64,000 bases of DNA from Stenopsyche tienmushanensis. Its lineage: Eukaryota > Arthropoda > Insecta > Trichoptera > Stenopsychidae. Position numbers and translations under genes: made by a program. Where the stretch lies: NCBI GenBank assembly GCA_008973525.1, contig WACJ01000042.1:1-64000 (forward strand), given 5' to 3'. Below the pieces are notes generated by a model. That model saw nothing but the letters and a program-made list of their open reading frames with translations. It had not been told where the DNA came from and made no database searches. This document shows positions 34,240 through 45,339 of this stretch, in pieces. Position 1 is the stretch's first letter; each line of letters opens with the position of its first letter.

Positions 34240-35450
34240 TACTCTATTGTGATTAAATTATATAATTTTCAATCAATTAGTGTGCAAATATTATATATTT
34301 ACGCGGTAATTAGGCACCTCGCGCAAAAAAAAGCAAAATGATTTTTATTTAAATAAAAATGTATCAAAACTTATAACAATAAGTAAATCATATGGTTTTA
34401 AATGAATGGAGTTTTACTGAAGACAAAATGATATTTTATTTTTAGATCCAAGAATATATTTTTATTTCACATTATGCAAAAATCTCTCTGTTAGTACGTC
34501 TATCAAACTGTCATACATTCAAATGAGATTTTCGAGCAGTCTTTGAAATAAATGCGTAAATATGGCTTGGGTATGAACAAAATTTGATTGTAAATTGCCT
34601 TGGATAAAATTATTGTAGTGAACGTAAAGCCTAATGACATATTTAAAGATGTATTCGGCATAATTTAGTTCTTCATTAAAATTATCCTGATTAAGTAAAT
34701 TCCGTAAAAAATCAGACGGGGGGTTGAAAATCCTCCGTGCCGAAAAATGCCTCACAAGCGAAAGATTTTCATGCTCGAATATTTGATCAGTCTCTTAAAA
34801 GGGTGGAAAACTTATTAACCAAGAGAGAACGTGTTCAAAAGGGCGCAGAATATGAATTAGGTATAAAGTTAGGGAACTTTCCTGGAGCTGTGACATTCAG
34901 AATACACATTTAATATAAACGCTCAATCTACTCCGGGACGTTAATTTATAATACGGAAGAAAACTTGGGGAGCGCTATGTGGCGAATTAATTGGAAAGAA
35001 AACACTGCATTATATCATCCCTTAAAAATTTAATCGAAGTACATTTTTGCCAGCGTAAATAATTTAAACAAAAATGTAAAAGACTGGGATGAAAAATTTA
35101 ATGAAATCACATTTATGAATGTCCGCGCAAAAAATCAACCCCTATTTGATTAATTCATTAATTTGAGGTATTACTCAATGGAATAATGATTTTTGAATGA
35201 TGCAGCATTTATCTTTATATGAATGAGGCCTTATTGAATAAATAACGATTTTTCAGAAATCTGAAGGGAACGCGTTTTTTATTATTTTTATTATCATTTC
35301 AGGGCGAACATATGCGCCTCGAGGAAATAAAAAAAGGCAAACACTAAGACGTCCTCCCTTCCAATTTCGTTTATTTTCCAATTTCTCTTGCCTCGGAAGG
35401 TTAATGGACGATTCATGGCGAGAAATGGAAATTGGATGTGATTTTGCTTT
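34240..35450. other. unique intron sequence, no gene seen
   Basis: AT-rich. Short frames only. Confidence 0.45.
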
Positions 35451-35454
35451 TTAT

Positions 35455-36235
35455 TTAATAAAACAGCTTATGCTGCAAAATAATGAAAACCGATGAGTTG
35501 TTATTCTTTCCGAGCGGAAGAAATTTACAAATTGAAGTTAAATCAGTTTTTCTTAACATAGCAACAGTTCTTTGTGGAAAAAAAACGATACAAACTCTTG
35601 GCTTAGGGGGATATTTTGAGTTTTGAAAAAATCGATTTTGTTTTTTTTGCATATTTTCAAAGTTTAGACTTTTAAAAATATATATTTCAAATAATTTTTT
35701 AAAATATTAATTATTTACGAAGTTATAGCTATTTCAATGACGCGGAAACTAAGCCGTTCCTACCAGAATGAAATCTTTAAACGCGTTTTTCTCGAAACTA
35801 CTTTTTTCAACACAGTTGACATGATATCTCAAGTTTGGATTATTTGATCTATTTCAAATTTAGTATAAATTTTTTTAATATTATTTTCTATTGTTCCTAC
35901 CAGATTTATGTCAAAATTTAAATTTTAACTGTTATTAAAAAAATTAAAACTGTGAAAATATATGGCTAAAAAATGATATTTTACAAACAGTCGCCATTTT
36001 GCTAAAATAAAATTATTTTTAGTTTTTGAGGTAGGAACTATAGCCACATTTTTATTGATTAAGAATATGTTTTTATTTTTTTACTTTAAATTATTAAAAA
36101 TGTTGAAATTGTGTCAACCAGAATACACCTCAAAAAAAAACATCCAAAATTTGTGCCTTAAAATGCTCGATTTATAAACAATGATTAAATTCATTAAAAA
36201 AATATAGAAGGCGTCAAATTTATTATTTTCCCCTT
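35455..36235 (+). repeat. repeat E (T-rich, GTTTTTCTCGAAACTAC)
   Basis: Contains TTAGACTTTTAAAAATAT, AAATCTTTAAACGCGTTTTT and CTCGAAACTACTTTTTTCAA, shared with 27600-27900 and, in part, 9930-10020. No coding frame or termini defined. Confidence 0.55.
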
Positions 36236-36544
36236 GGAATAATTTTAGGGGTGGGATTTTTTATATTAAAATGAAATAGATTGCACGAGCTTAAAACTTG
36301 ACCATTGCCGCAATGAATAAGAGCCGAACAAATGGGGTTACTTTGCGCTTCTGTCTGAGACGTTTATTTTCGCTGCCCGACCGAAAATTCGTAATAAATT
36401 CATATTCCACCCGAATGGTATAGAAGGGGGATGCTCAATATTTTCCCTGGAATTAATGAGTCTAATTATTTACTTGCTATACATCAAAACTTATATTTAA
36501 AAAAATCATAATTTGATGAACTGATGAACAAAAATGTAAAAATA

Positions 36545-36862
36545 TTAGGAGAACCCAAAAATATTGGCGTATTTAAATTTTAGAAAAATTGCTTTATAAA
36601 GGCACGTATTGTCATAAAGGAGTATCTTCTTTCTGTTGAATAAATACGTGCGATTCTCTTTTAATTTTTGATGCAGAACTTCTAATTGTGCACAATACCC
36701 CTGTGCAGTTATAGCATAAAATAAGCATTAAAACCCAATTTTAAAATATCAGCATACAATGTGATATAACGATAACTTGCAAAAACGTTTCCATTACTGT
36801 GTTCACAAACTGAGCTCAATTATGTGATCTCAAAATACGCGAATACTCTTGGGTCCCCCTAA
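36545..36862. mobile_element. 318-bp MITE with mariner TIRs
   Basis: Left end TTAGGAGAACCCAAAAATAT after TA, right end inverted TTAGGGGGACCCAAGAGTAT before TA (36863-36864). The TIRs match the mariners at 9810-11354 and 48747, so this is likely an internally deleted, non-autonomous derivative. Confidence 0.85.
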
Positions 36863-36869
36863 TATTAAC

Positions 36870-37260
36870 ACATCGCTGTCCAAGTGCTAATTTAAAAAAT
36901 ATTTATTCAATACATTTCACAGTATTTAATGTTATTCACATCAAGGGATGAAACAATCTTCTATTTTTTTAGATTAGGATAATAAGCGGATAATAAGAGC
37001 TCAAATCCATCTAAAATTTATTGATTTTTCTTAGCTTAGATGTATCACGATTGGCAAAAATTCGCTATAATATTGTATAAATATTGTCAATATATATTAT
37101 TGTCATTAGGGTTGTGGGAATCAATATTTTCATATAAATTATTTTAAATAAATAATAAATACGTCTAAAGGTTGTCGATTGATCGAAACTAAATTAAATA
37201 AAATGTCCAATAAAAGTATCTTTTATACAACTGAATATTCTTAACATAGTCGTTATTCGT
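36870..37260. other. AT-rich unique sequence
   Basis: No gene, repeat end or motif recognised. Confidence 0.4.
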
Positions 37261-37264
37261 GAAT

Positions 37265-37430
37265 TACACTCTATAGTTCAGCAAATAAAACAAGTACCCG
37301 GATAGTGAAAGGTCATTTGGCTAAATAGGGTACTTAGTCTTATAGTGCAGTAGAACACTTGGACAGTGACAAGTCGTCGGTTCGAAACAATTCCTAGGAT
37401 GTACATTTTTCAGACTGTATTTTATCCCAA
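37265..37430 (+). repeat. possible tRNA-derived SINE or tRNA relic
   Basis: TAGTGCAGTAGAA (about 37345) and GGTTCGAAAC (about 37379) sit at tRNA-like A-box and B-box spacing with a possible five-base anticodon stem ACTTG/CAAGT between them. The acceptor stem is not convincing, so this is not called as a tRNA. A related fragment lies at 14100-14225. Confidence 0.4.
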
Positions 37431-37519
37431 TTGATTTTATCAGATTTTAAATAATTAAGCTAAATTTAATTTAAAAAAATATTAATGTTGTAATATAGGT
37501 GATCTCCCATAACTACAGA

Positions 37520-37583
37520 CTATATAACGATCCAAAAGAAGAACGACCTTACGTGCGAGCGCTCCCACTCCACCAAGCTACAT
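37520..37583 (+). mobile_element. LTR 3' end
   Basis: CCAAAAGAAGAACGACCTTA, GTGCGAGCGCTCCCACTCCA and CCAAGCTACAT match the right end of the LTR family and run directly into a primer-binding site. Confidence 0.75.
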
Positions 37584-37601
37584 TGGTGTCAGAAGTGGGA
37601 T
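37584..37601 (+). promoter_or_regulatory. tRNA-Leu primer-binding site
   Basis: TGGTGTCAGAAGTGGGAT, identical to the site at 5731. Confidence 0.8.
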
Positions 37602-37664
37602 AGAAGTGAATGGATACCGAATAGAAATACTCTCATCCTAGCTGATTTATTTATTGGTGATAAA

Positions 37665-37800
37665 AAAGAGCGATCTGGCTGCGGGAAGAACGTCTTCCTG
37701 CAGCCAAGGATATCTGACGACTTTTACGACTTTCATCTCCTGTGGCGCACAGAAGATGCCGCTATTAAATTGACACATTGCGTAATATCGCCATTACGTG
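37665..37800 (-). mobile_element. inverted LTR piece next to the plus-strand LTR end
   Basis: On the minus strand this gives the part from GCAATGTGTCAATTTAATAG through the palindrome (about 37677-37705). It lies only about 65 bp from a plus-strand LTR end, so two LTR parts face each other. Confidence 0.65.
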
Positions 37801-37950
37801 GAAATAAAATTTCACCCACGCAAAAATGTTTTTTTCTTCTTGTTCTGAAAAAAATTCTAATATATAAAATATATACGATTAATAAAGTTGATTAAAGACG
37901 ATTAATTATTATTAATTAATAAAATTGTTAATTAGATTTTAATATACTAT

Positions 37951-37996
37951 AATGCATCATGGTCACCGTACCATCGTACGGTAACCATGATGCATT
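37951..37996. repeat. near-perfect 46-bp hairpin (21-bp arms, 4-nt spacer)
   Basis: Arms 37951-37971 (AATGCATCATGG...) and 37976-37996 differ at one base, around CATC. The same geometry occurs at 150-195. Confidence 0.9.
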
Positions 37997-37999
37997 GCA

Positions 38000-38785
38000 C
38001 GACCATATTTACATTATGAATTTTAAATTTTCCATCATCCTTAATTACTTTTGATAGCCAATCCCAGGCCTTCAAAATGACCATCTTTTACTTATATTAC
38101 ATATTTTATTTTTAGATATTTTTATATAGTACATTTTGATGTATGAATCAAGGCTACGACAGGAAGTCAGAAAAGTTGTCGTCGTTTCCAAAAAGAGTGA
38201 TATATCCATTATGACTCCCTGCCATTGCCGAGTCTCCATTTGAAATCTAAAAAGTTTCAAAACAGGCAACTGAATCCTATTCAAAAACTTTATAAAGGCT
38301 GATAATAATATCCTCAGCGCAAGTTTTTCCAGTCGCATGAAAAATTGTAAGCGAACTCTCTTCGCTGAAAAATCTTTGAAAACAATTTCATTGAATTTTA
38401 CAAGCAGATTCATTAAATGTAAAAAAAAATGTCAAACAATCTTCAAGACAATTGAAAATTCATCTGGAGCTAAATTTTCATCCATTCAGTTGCTTTGTTT
38501 TTAATCACAAAAATTAATGTTCATCAAGCCAAATGTCAATTAATCAAAAAACATATTTTTTATAAAAGACTTGAGTATATTTATATAAATCATGACCTGA
38601 GTGGATGCTCACTATTTCGTGGTCAATTGCTGCTCCAAATATTTGGTGAATTTATACTTCATTAAAACTGTTGTTTTATAAATATTTTCTTATGCAAGTT
38701 CAATATTTTTATTTATATTTAAATATTTCTTCTCTTTTAAAAAAGGTTAGTAGAAGTTATTTTTATGTTAGTATACAAAAACACT
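38000..38785. other. no supported gene
   Basis: A 113-codon minus-strand frame (38413-38072) has no recognised motif and no clear splice context. The rest is AT-rich. Confidence 0.4.
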
Positions 38786-38789
38786 TAGA

Positions 38790-38877
38790 ATGAGCGCGAA
38801 CACCTCAATGAGCATTTGGAAGCGGGGTGTGGCCTGGGGACTCTGTCCTGCAAGCGCCCCAGTTCCACCACATACAC
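38790..38877 (+). mobile_element. LTR 3' end
   Basis: GGGGACTCTGTCCTGCAAGC, CCAGTTCCACCACATACAC resembles the end of the LTR family and leads into the primer site. Confidence 0.65.
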
Positions 38878-38895
38878 TGGTGTCAGAAGTGGAAT
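38878..38895 (+). promoter_or_regulatory. tRNA-Leu primer-binding site, one mismatch
   Basis: TGGTGTCAGAAGTGGAAT, one base different from the site at 5731. Confidence 0.75.
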
Positions 38896-38959
38896 GGATC
38901 TCCATTCCACAGTTAGACGGGTGCCGAATAAAAATGCCAAATATAGTCTTAGCTATAAA

Positions 38960-40080
38960 AGTTATAAAAGGATGTGTGAGTGAATAGTCAAATTCAATCA
39001 CTCATATTTTTCAGATGCAAAAAATCTGGATAAATCTACTTCTAGACCATTTATTCCCAAAGTGGCCTGTATTGACTTACAGAGGTCGATTTCAATCTGC
39101 AAGGGGTTTAAGCAGATGAAAAATGTTGGCAATGTCTCATAAAAATAATTGCTAAAGGACGCCTCAAAAATTAGCCTAATTTTGTGCAAAGCAATAAATC
39201 AATATCCCTTTGCCAAATGAATTGATAGTCAACTTTGACATAAACACTTATATTTTTAAGGCATAACATCAGTGTCTTAATTATATTGTAATAAAATTTC
39301 GGTCCACCCATCGGATCGTATTATTATAACCCACATTAAATCCTAAATAACTAAATAAACGTGAGTGATATAATGAAGGGCGTGCAAATGGATGATACGT
39401 GGGATGCAATAGACGAAATGGTGGAAGCTCGTCCTGGAGCGATGAATTTTCACCACAATTATTTATTAGGTCGGTGAATACATCTTCCTCGCTACTATAC
39501 GATGCGGAATGCTTAATAATAATTATTATATTTTCAGGTTGAAAGCCCTTCAACCCGCTCAGAGGACTTATGCGGGTCAGGCATTAACCCATCAAACGCA
39601 ATCTGGGTTATACGACCACCATGTGTTCATGGGGGGAGCGGCGTCCCTCACTAAAGGGTTTTATGTTACATTTAGTACCTTCCCGATGGCTTAGTGCCGC
39701 AAGAACGGCAATCCTTGCAAGATCCTAAAGGCGAAATTACTCCCTAATAATATCAACATTCATCCGATCGTATATCTGCGACTTTATTGAATGGAACTGA
39801 CGCAAGAAAATAACGTCGATGGACATTGTTTGCTTTCTAGTATGGCAATTTTTTTCTATTGCCATTGGAATTCGACGATAAAGCCACTGGGACGCTGAAC
39901 GACGTTGAGACGGTCCTGGATTGAAATTATTTGAATCGATTGTCATCCTGGGAATCAAAAGATTTTCATTATTGGACTGCCTGCGCACATTGCATAGATC
40001 TTATCAACGATGACAATCATATGATTATTTTAAAAAAATGTATAAAATAAATATCACCTTTTTTAATTTATAAAAGCTCG
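38960..40080. other. unique sequence, no gene seen
   Basis: Minus-strand frames at 39553-39281 and 39988-39737 show no recognised domain. Confidence 0.4.
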
Positions 40081-40084
40081 TCTT

Positions 40085-40560
40085 TTGGATTCAGAAAATA
40101 TCTTTTCCCTCGTGTGAAAAATGATGCAAAACTTCACGTTCTGTTATGAGGTATTCTGAGCATCCATCTGGCAAACAACTTCTTGTAACCACTTTTTTCT
40201 GATACAATATCACTAAGAAGACTTCAATAAATGTCAGGAAATTCTTCATGAAAGTCGTCAAGCATCACATGACTGTCATTTTGCACTTGTTCTTCAATTT
40301 TTTGTACAAGTTCGTCAAAAATCACTAACGATGATGATCCACTCCTTACCTCGTTGTAAGTATCGGTACGGTCTTCTCTGAACAATCTAACCCACATAAT
40401 GACATGTTGTCGACTCATCATATCACTATCATGAACTTCCACGATTTCCGATGGATATGAACGGATGACCGCGTGACCGGGATTGAAATTTTTATATCAC
40501 AGAAATCGTACACCTCACCAGCACGCTGAAGGCTAATAAATCCAGACATTTTCGCCGAAA
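40085..40560 (-). mobile_element. mariner-like transposase N-terminal fragment
   Basis: The minus strand reads VEVHDSDMMSRQHVIMWVRL then a R-S-G-S-S motif, LVQKIEEQVQNDSHVMLDDF and EEFPDI, followed in another frame by KSGYKKLFARWMLR. This is the paired helix-turn-helix DNA-binding part of mariner-like transposases. The catalytic half is absent. Confidence 0.8.
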
Positions 40561-40689
40561 TCTGGACGCTTGGAAACAGTGGCGTAACTACTTATTGGAG
40601 AGCTTAGGCGACGTCTAGAGGCAGTAACTGTCTAATCTATGCACACATATATTGAGTATATATATGTTTTTCAAATTGTTATATTAAAT

Positions 40690-40765
40690 TTTCCCTACCG
40701 GTGATGTATTTACTACACCTCGAATCTAATAATGGGAATATCGATGTGAAATATAATAGATACGG
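40690..40765 (-). repeat. short repeat G
   Basis: CCCTACCGGTGATGTATTTA, CTACACC matches the inverse of 50225-50295. Confidence 0.5.
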
Positions 40766-40769
40766 GGTT

Positions 40770-41398
40770 CAGAATTTTTGTATTCCTCCGTAATATAATT
40801 ACGAATCACATCAAAGTATTATAGTATATAAGTATTCATCTGCAGCGACGGAAATAAATAATTTGTCGGGAAATCGGGAATTTTGAGAGTTTTGCTCCGT
40901 ATTTCTGATCAAATTTATCAATGTAATTTCTTAACCTATTGAAAATCTCGGTCTCGGGATGCCGGGACTGATCCCGGGATGGTCCAATGTAATCCCGAAA
41001 TCCCAAGATCGAAATTTTCGCTCGGCATTGAATTTCCTACTCATGACACACATGTTGAGTCACCGGCTACGAACCTATAAATGACTAATTTATTAAATTA
41101 AAGTATCGATTAAATATGAAAACAATTCTGCTATTCACTTTTAAACCACTACATGACATATAATGCTATGCGAAACCACCACCAAAGAAAATCTTTTCTT
41201 ATTAAAAATGTTCATTTTTATCTTCTCACCTTTTTTTTTTGCACGAAATGAAAATATAATGGAAATATTTTAGTCCTTATATTAATTTTACAATATGTTC
41301 AAAAAAACTAATACTGGTCATTTTGAACTGGGTCACTTTGCACTCGCATAAATATAATTTAAAAATTATATATATAAATTTAAAATTTGAGCTTTATA
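40770..41398. other. unique sequence, no gene seen
   Basis: Contains a small cluster of related motifs (GGGATGCCGGGACTGATCCC, GGGATGGTCC) at 40955-41010. Otherwise AT-rich and featureless. Confidence 0.4.
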
Positions 41399-41780
41399 TT
41401 AGGGGACTATCGATAAGTCCTTGCCGATTTTGACTATGTCTGTTTGAGCTCAGTTTGTGTCCAGACACTGTGAAGACAGTATCTTCGAACGCCTTTTTAT
41501 AAATAGCTATTGGTCAGTAATATTAACGAGTAAAAACATATGTTATTTTCCTTAAGGGTATAATTTCAAAACCTGAAACCCATTAACATCACATTCGGCA
41601 TTATATGCTGCAGTTTTTCGATCAGGGGTTGAACACCACCAAGATTACACAAGCCATAAATTATATTACCTCGAATTTGGTTATTAAAATTTAAATCGGG
41701 TAACCAATGTTTAAAAGACACCCCTATAACAGGAAAACTTTTAAAATTTGATGTGGGATTTTGGACGTTAACAAAAAAAA

Positions 41781-41796
41781 CCCACTTCTGACACCA
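41781..41796 (-). promoter_or_regulatory. tRNA-Leu primer-binding site, inverted
   Basis: Minus strand TGGTGTCAGAAGTGGG, one base after the LTR end. Confidence 0.78.
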
Positions 41797-41797
41797 G

Positions 41798-42255
41798 TGT
41801 AACGTTTAAGGCGGGGCGCTCTCGGGGGCAGAGTTCCCGGCCGGCTCCCCGCCTCCACGTGCTTGTTGGGATGGCCGCGCTACTGCACGGGTCCGTTCTT
41901 TTATCGGGCTGTGATGTTGCTGGACGAATGGATGGGAATACGAAGGGCGTCGAATGGAAAGACTCGCTTTGCAAGATAACTATTTATTCTGCACTACAGA
42001 TAGAGAGAAAGAGGTCTGGCTGTCGGAGGGACAACCTTCCGCAGCCAAGGCTAACCGACGACTCTCCCGACTCCCGCTTCCTGCGCGTCATTACCCAACC
42101 GGTAACGATGCACGCGCAAGAAGCGATCCGTCGATAAGCAGGTGCAATATCTCCGCAGGGCCACAAGAGATGGCGCTGTTAAAATAACACATTGCACCTG
42201 AAGAAAAATAGAAGATATTGCTACTATGTGGGGATGATAAATTGCCCACGCTACA
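41798..42255 (-). mobile_element. 458-bp LTR, most complete copy, TG...CA ends
   Basis: Minus strand starts TGTAGCGTGGGCAATTTATC (42255) and ends CGTTACA (41798), with the primer-binding site one base beyond. It has the GTGCAATGTGTTATTTTAAC segment, the palindrome (about 42018-42046, partly decayed), a GTCTTTCCATTCGACGCCC segment, and a GC-rich end GGGAACTCTGCCCCCGAGAG. This copy defines the LTR length for the family. Confidence 0.87.
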
Positions 42256-42634
42256 CTAGCAATTAGAAAGAGTGAACAAAAAATTGGAAGTCAAACGTCA
42301 AGAATTAATCAGAAACAACTTAGTGATTCTTCAACACGAAAATTTACGATCTTATAAGTTGAAAAAGACGACTGAAAAAAAAAACAGGAAATTAAAACGG
42401 GAAGAACTTCCACACCCTCCATATTCACCAGACCTCTAAGAAATAAACATTTTCGAAACGCAACCAGAAAAAAAATCAAAAAAGGAATTAAAAAATTCGA
42501 ATACCTATGAGGAATAGTAGGTATTAATGAAAGAAATTATGTTTTGTAAGATTTTGTAAATAAAAATGACAAATCTAATAAATTCTTTCGTTGTTCAAAA
42601 ATCGGCAAAGACTTTTCAATACGCCTAATATTTA

Positions 42635-44095
42635 AATAAATAAGCGCCAAGCAATAGCATTTTATTTTTACTCATAAAATATCTTAAATACATGAAAATG
42701 TTTGTCGTGATTTTTTTTTTAAGTTCAATTATTAAATCATTTTTTACAGTGTGAAATTTCTGTAGTAAGTAGGCGTAATCGCAAATGAATCTAGGTATAA
42801 AAAGCGAAAATATAATAAGATTATATACGATGATAAGATTGGCCAAGTATACAATTCGTGCGAATCGATCGTTAGATACATTTGCTTATGTCTACTTACA
42901 GACAATCAGTTGAGTGATTTTTTTTATTATTTTCGTGTGTAAAAGTATGTCATAAGAGTGCCATAAATAAATAAAATCAAAAACATATTTCAACATACAT
43001 GTTTATTTCCAATGCCTCGATCCACGAATTCACGATCCTTTCCGCAACCCTCGTCCATCATCAGACCGCTTAGCACATCCTTCATTCAAAAAATTCAAAT
43101 TATAGTACTCGTGATTGCAAGTCATAAATCCTATTCTATCCTCGCAGGACTTACTCTCCCTCCGATTTGAATCTAGACGCCGAATTGAAAGCGCCGTTAT
43201 AGTGGTGTGGTAGTGTCCCGGTGCTTTATTCTGATGCCGTACCCAGAAAAATAATTATATTTTCCATTAGTGGGGTTGGTCTTATTTAAGCCAAGTTCTG
43301 TGACAACGCGAATTGTTTACAGCGCCGGAAATGCCGGGGGTGTGCGACAAAAAGACGAGCAGGACACCGCCAGGACCACATTTATAATTTAGGCTTTGAA
43401 AAGAAAATATTTTTATTGTTCCGGTCGCGACGGAGGAGAGTATTGTGGGAGTGAAGAATACACCCTCGAGATGTACAGCATCACTCCTGAATAGAGGATG
43501 TACTTTTTGATAATTAACGACTAATCAGAAATGAATACAAAACATACCACATGTAACAAAATGCTGACACAACGATATGAAACATGTTAATATTACACAA
43601 GTGGGTGCCGCACGAACTGACTGACGCTCAGAAGCAGTGATATATGAGCATGTATCAACAGCTGATAACGGCGATTAATCAAGACCCATTACACCAACGA
43701 TAAAAAACAATCGCGTTAAAATTGTTCTTTCTTAACATCAAGCAAATCAATTACAACAGAATTATTATTTTGCAAAACAAGACAGAAAAACAGCCAATAT
43801 TTGTTAACATACATGGACAAATTTTGATTATAAGACGAAGCTTGATCACATACATAACGAACAACGACCACAAAATCAATTGAACCTTTTTCAATAACCA
43901 AAACACTCACCAATAGTTATTTTTAACGGATGATCAATATTATATACTAAAAACAATCAACATTCTCAAACTAATTGCTATTAGTTTAAAATTATATAGC
44001 TTTGCCAATTCATATTAATCAAGCAAATTAATTCAAAATATGAGCTTGGGTGATTATTGCAACCAAATTTATGACCTAAATAGGTCATAGCTATC
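42635..44095. other. unique sequence, no gene seen
   Basis: Minus-strand frames at 42846-42625 and 43913-43716 have no recognised motif. A GC-richer block lies at 43140-43480. Confidence 0.42.
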
Positions 44096-44149
44096 TCATA
44101 GTCACACGCTGCTGCAATTTTTTTGATGAATCATAACGATACACTGTCG

Positions 44150-44420
44150 CTTTGTCCATTGACAAATCATTTCTTTTTGCAGTTGTCGATCAAATCTATA
44201 AAATGGTATTGGACGACCATCAACTGAAAATACGCGAGCTAGCAGATATGGAAGGTATTTCAAAAAGTACTGTACATTGCATATTGACTGAACATTTGAA
44301 CATGAAAAAGCTGTGCGCAGGACGGGTGCCGTGTTTGCTCTCAGCGAAACAAAAACTGCGTCGCAAGGATGTTTCACGGCAATAAAGCGTTTTTGCGTCG
44401 ATTCATAACCATGGGGGAAA
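44150..44420 (+). mobile_element. mariner-like transposase helix-turn-helix fragment
   Basis: IYKMVLDDHQLKIRELADME, GISKSTVHCILTEHLNMKKL, CAGRVPCLLSAKQKLRRKDV is the second helix-turn-helix and linker of a mariner-like transposase. A stop follows at 44384 and the catalytic domain is not found. Sister copies occur at 30100 and 50385. Confidence 0.82.
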
Positions 44421-44479
44421 TATGGATCCAACACTTTACACTTGAGACAAAATAACATGGAGACCCTCTACCTTCTATT

Positions 44480-44690
44480 AAAAAACAAAAATCGTAAAAA
44501 GCTCCGAGGATGCCCTAAAAGATGATGGAACGGCCACAAGGTTTGTTTGTCCAACCGGTCCGTCTTTCAGACCGCTGACACTTGGAATGAGCGCCTGGCA
44601 ATTGGACGCCATGCCCGGATATGTCCACAAAACGCGGTCTGCGTCCATTGCCGGATATTCGCACGGACACAGACAAAAGAACAAGATGAC
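44480..44690 (-). mobile_element. LINE ORF2 C-terminal fragment
   Basis: Minus strand ALIPSVSGLKDGPVGQTNLV, AVPSSFRA corresponds to the extreme C-terminus of the R1-like ORF2 seen at 4040-3920 (SGPLGHRNLVASPGAFSAFK). Confidence 0.65.
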
Positions 44691-45130
44691 GGACATCAGA
44701 CAGCGACTGACGTTTGGATCGGGGGTTCATCGAGGTGTTTGCAGGAAAAACCAGCTACAGACTATTGCGCCCGAGCTTCAAGCTAAAGTTCAATGGAATA
44801 CTACCTGCAGGGGCTACCCCTTCCCCATGATACTCGTATCGGTTCGGTCATTCTTAGTACCTAGCCACGGAGACGAGTCGCCGTTCGAACAGCCTAAGAC
44901 CGTTCTCCCCTATATGCCTAGGCTGTTGAGGATAGTGGTGAGCCTTAGTCACAGTCTTCACCAACTACTGTAATTAGCTGTTCCACACACCCATTTATGG
45001 GTGCGCAGCACAGGGTGACCTGCGCACCCAACTCATGTTAGCTGGGCTACCTCAGCTGCGTTTAATGAACAAACCGACGAGCCTGCTTTCGCGCACCTCT
45101 ACGTTACCTCAAATTTGTCCCCATTTTATA
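44690..45130 (+). repeat. repeat F, LINE-associated tail
   Basis: Contains ACATCAGACAGCGACTGAC, CCCCTTCCCCATGATACTCG, TATCGGTTCGGTCATTCTTA, GTACCTAGCCAC and a block from CCAACTACTGTAAT to CACCTCTACG. All of these recur at 59520-60008 and 60454-60660. It adjoins a LINE C-terminus and may be LINE untranslated sequence. Orientation of the parent is not certain. Confidence 0.6.
44998..45030. repeat. 11-bp stem hairpin in repeat F
   Basis: TGGGTGCGCAG and CTGCGCACCCA around an 11-nt loop (CACAGGGTGAC). The 60-kb copy keeps the loop and inner stem. Confidence 0.75.
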
Positions 45131-45134
45131 CTCC

Positions 45135-45335
45135 CTTAATATAGGGTTTTTCACACTTTATTTAATTTTCAGGCATTCATTTTGACTTAAATCCATTGTT
45201 AATAATAAATAGTATGCTTAAGATGCTTTTGGTATGATAAATTGATCAAAAATCAATCATTACTATTCCATTATAGTAATAGGGAAAGCAGCGACCGAAA
45301 TGTTACAACCATTTATACAAAGCTAATTTTTGTTT
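45135..45335. other. unique sequence, nothing recognised
   Basis: No motif or repeat end. Confidence 0.4.
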
Positions 45336-45339
45336 CAGT

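Larger units (their letters stand above)
41399..42628 (+). mobile_element. mariner with both TIRs, split by an inverted LTR
   Basis: Left TIR TTAGGGGACTATCGATAAGT after TA at 41397. Right TIR, inverted, TTAGGCGTATTGAAAAGTCT ends at 42628 before TA. Both then read TTGCCGATTTT. Left coding relics (about 41605-41750) resemble a mariner N-terminus (LQFFDQGLNTTKITQAIN, FKSGNQCLKDTP). Right relics show ELPHPPYSPDL near 42405-42440. The central catalytic part is missing, and the LTR at 41797-42255 stands in its place. Confidence 0.8.

Noticed and set aside
37340..37395. A functional tRNA gene
   Set aside because: The box motifs are only approximate and no acceptor stem can be paired, so it is described as a possible SINE relic instead.
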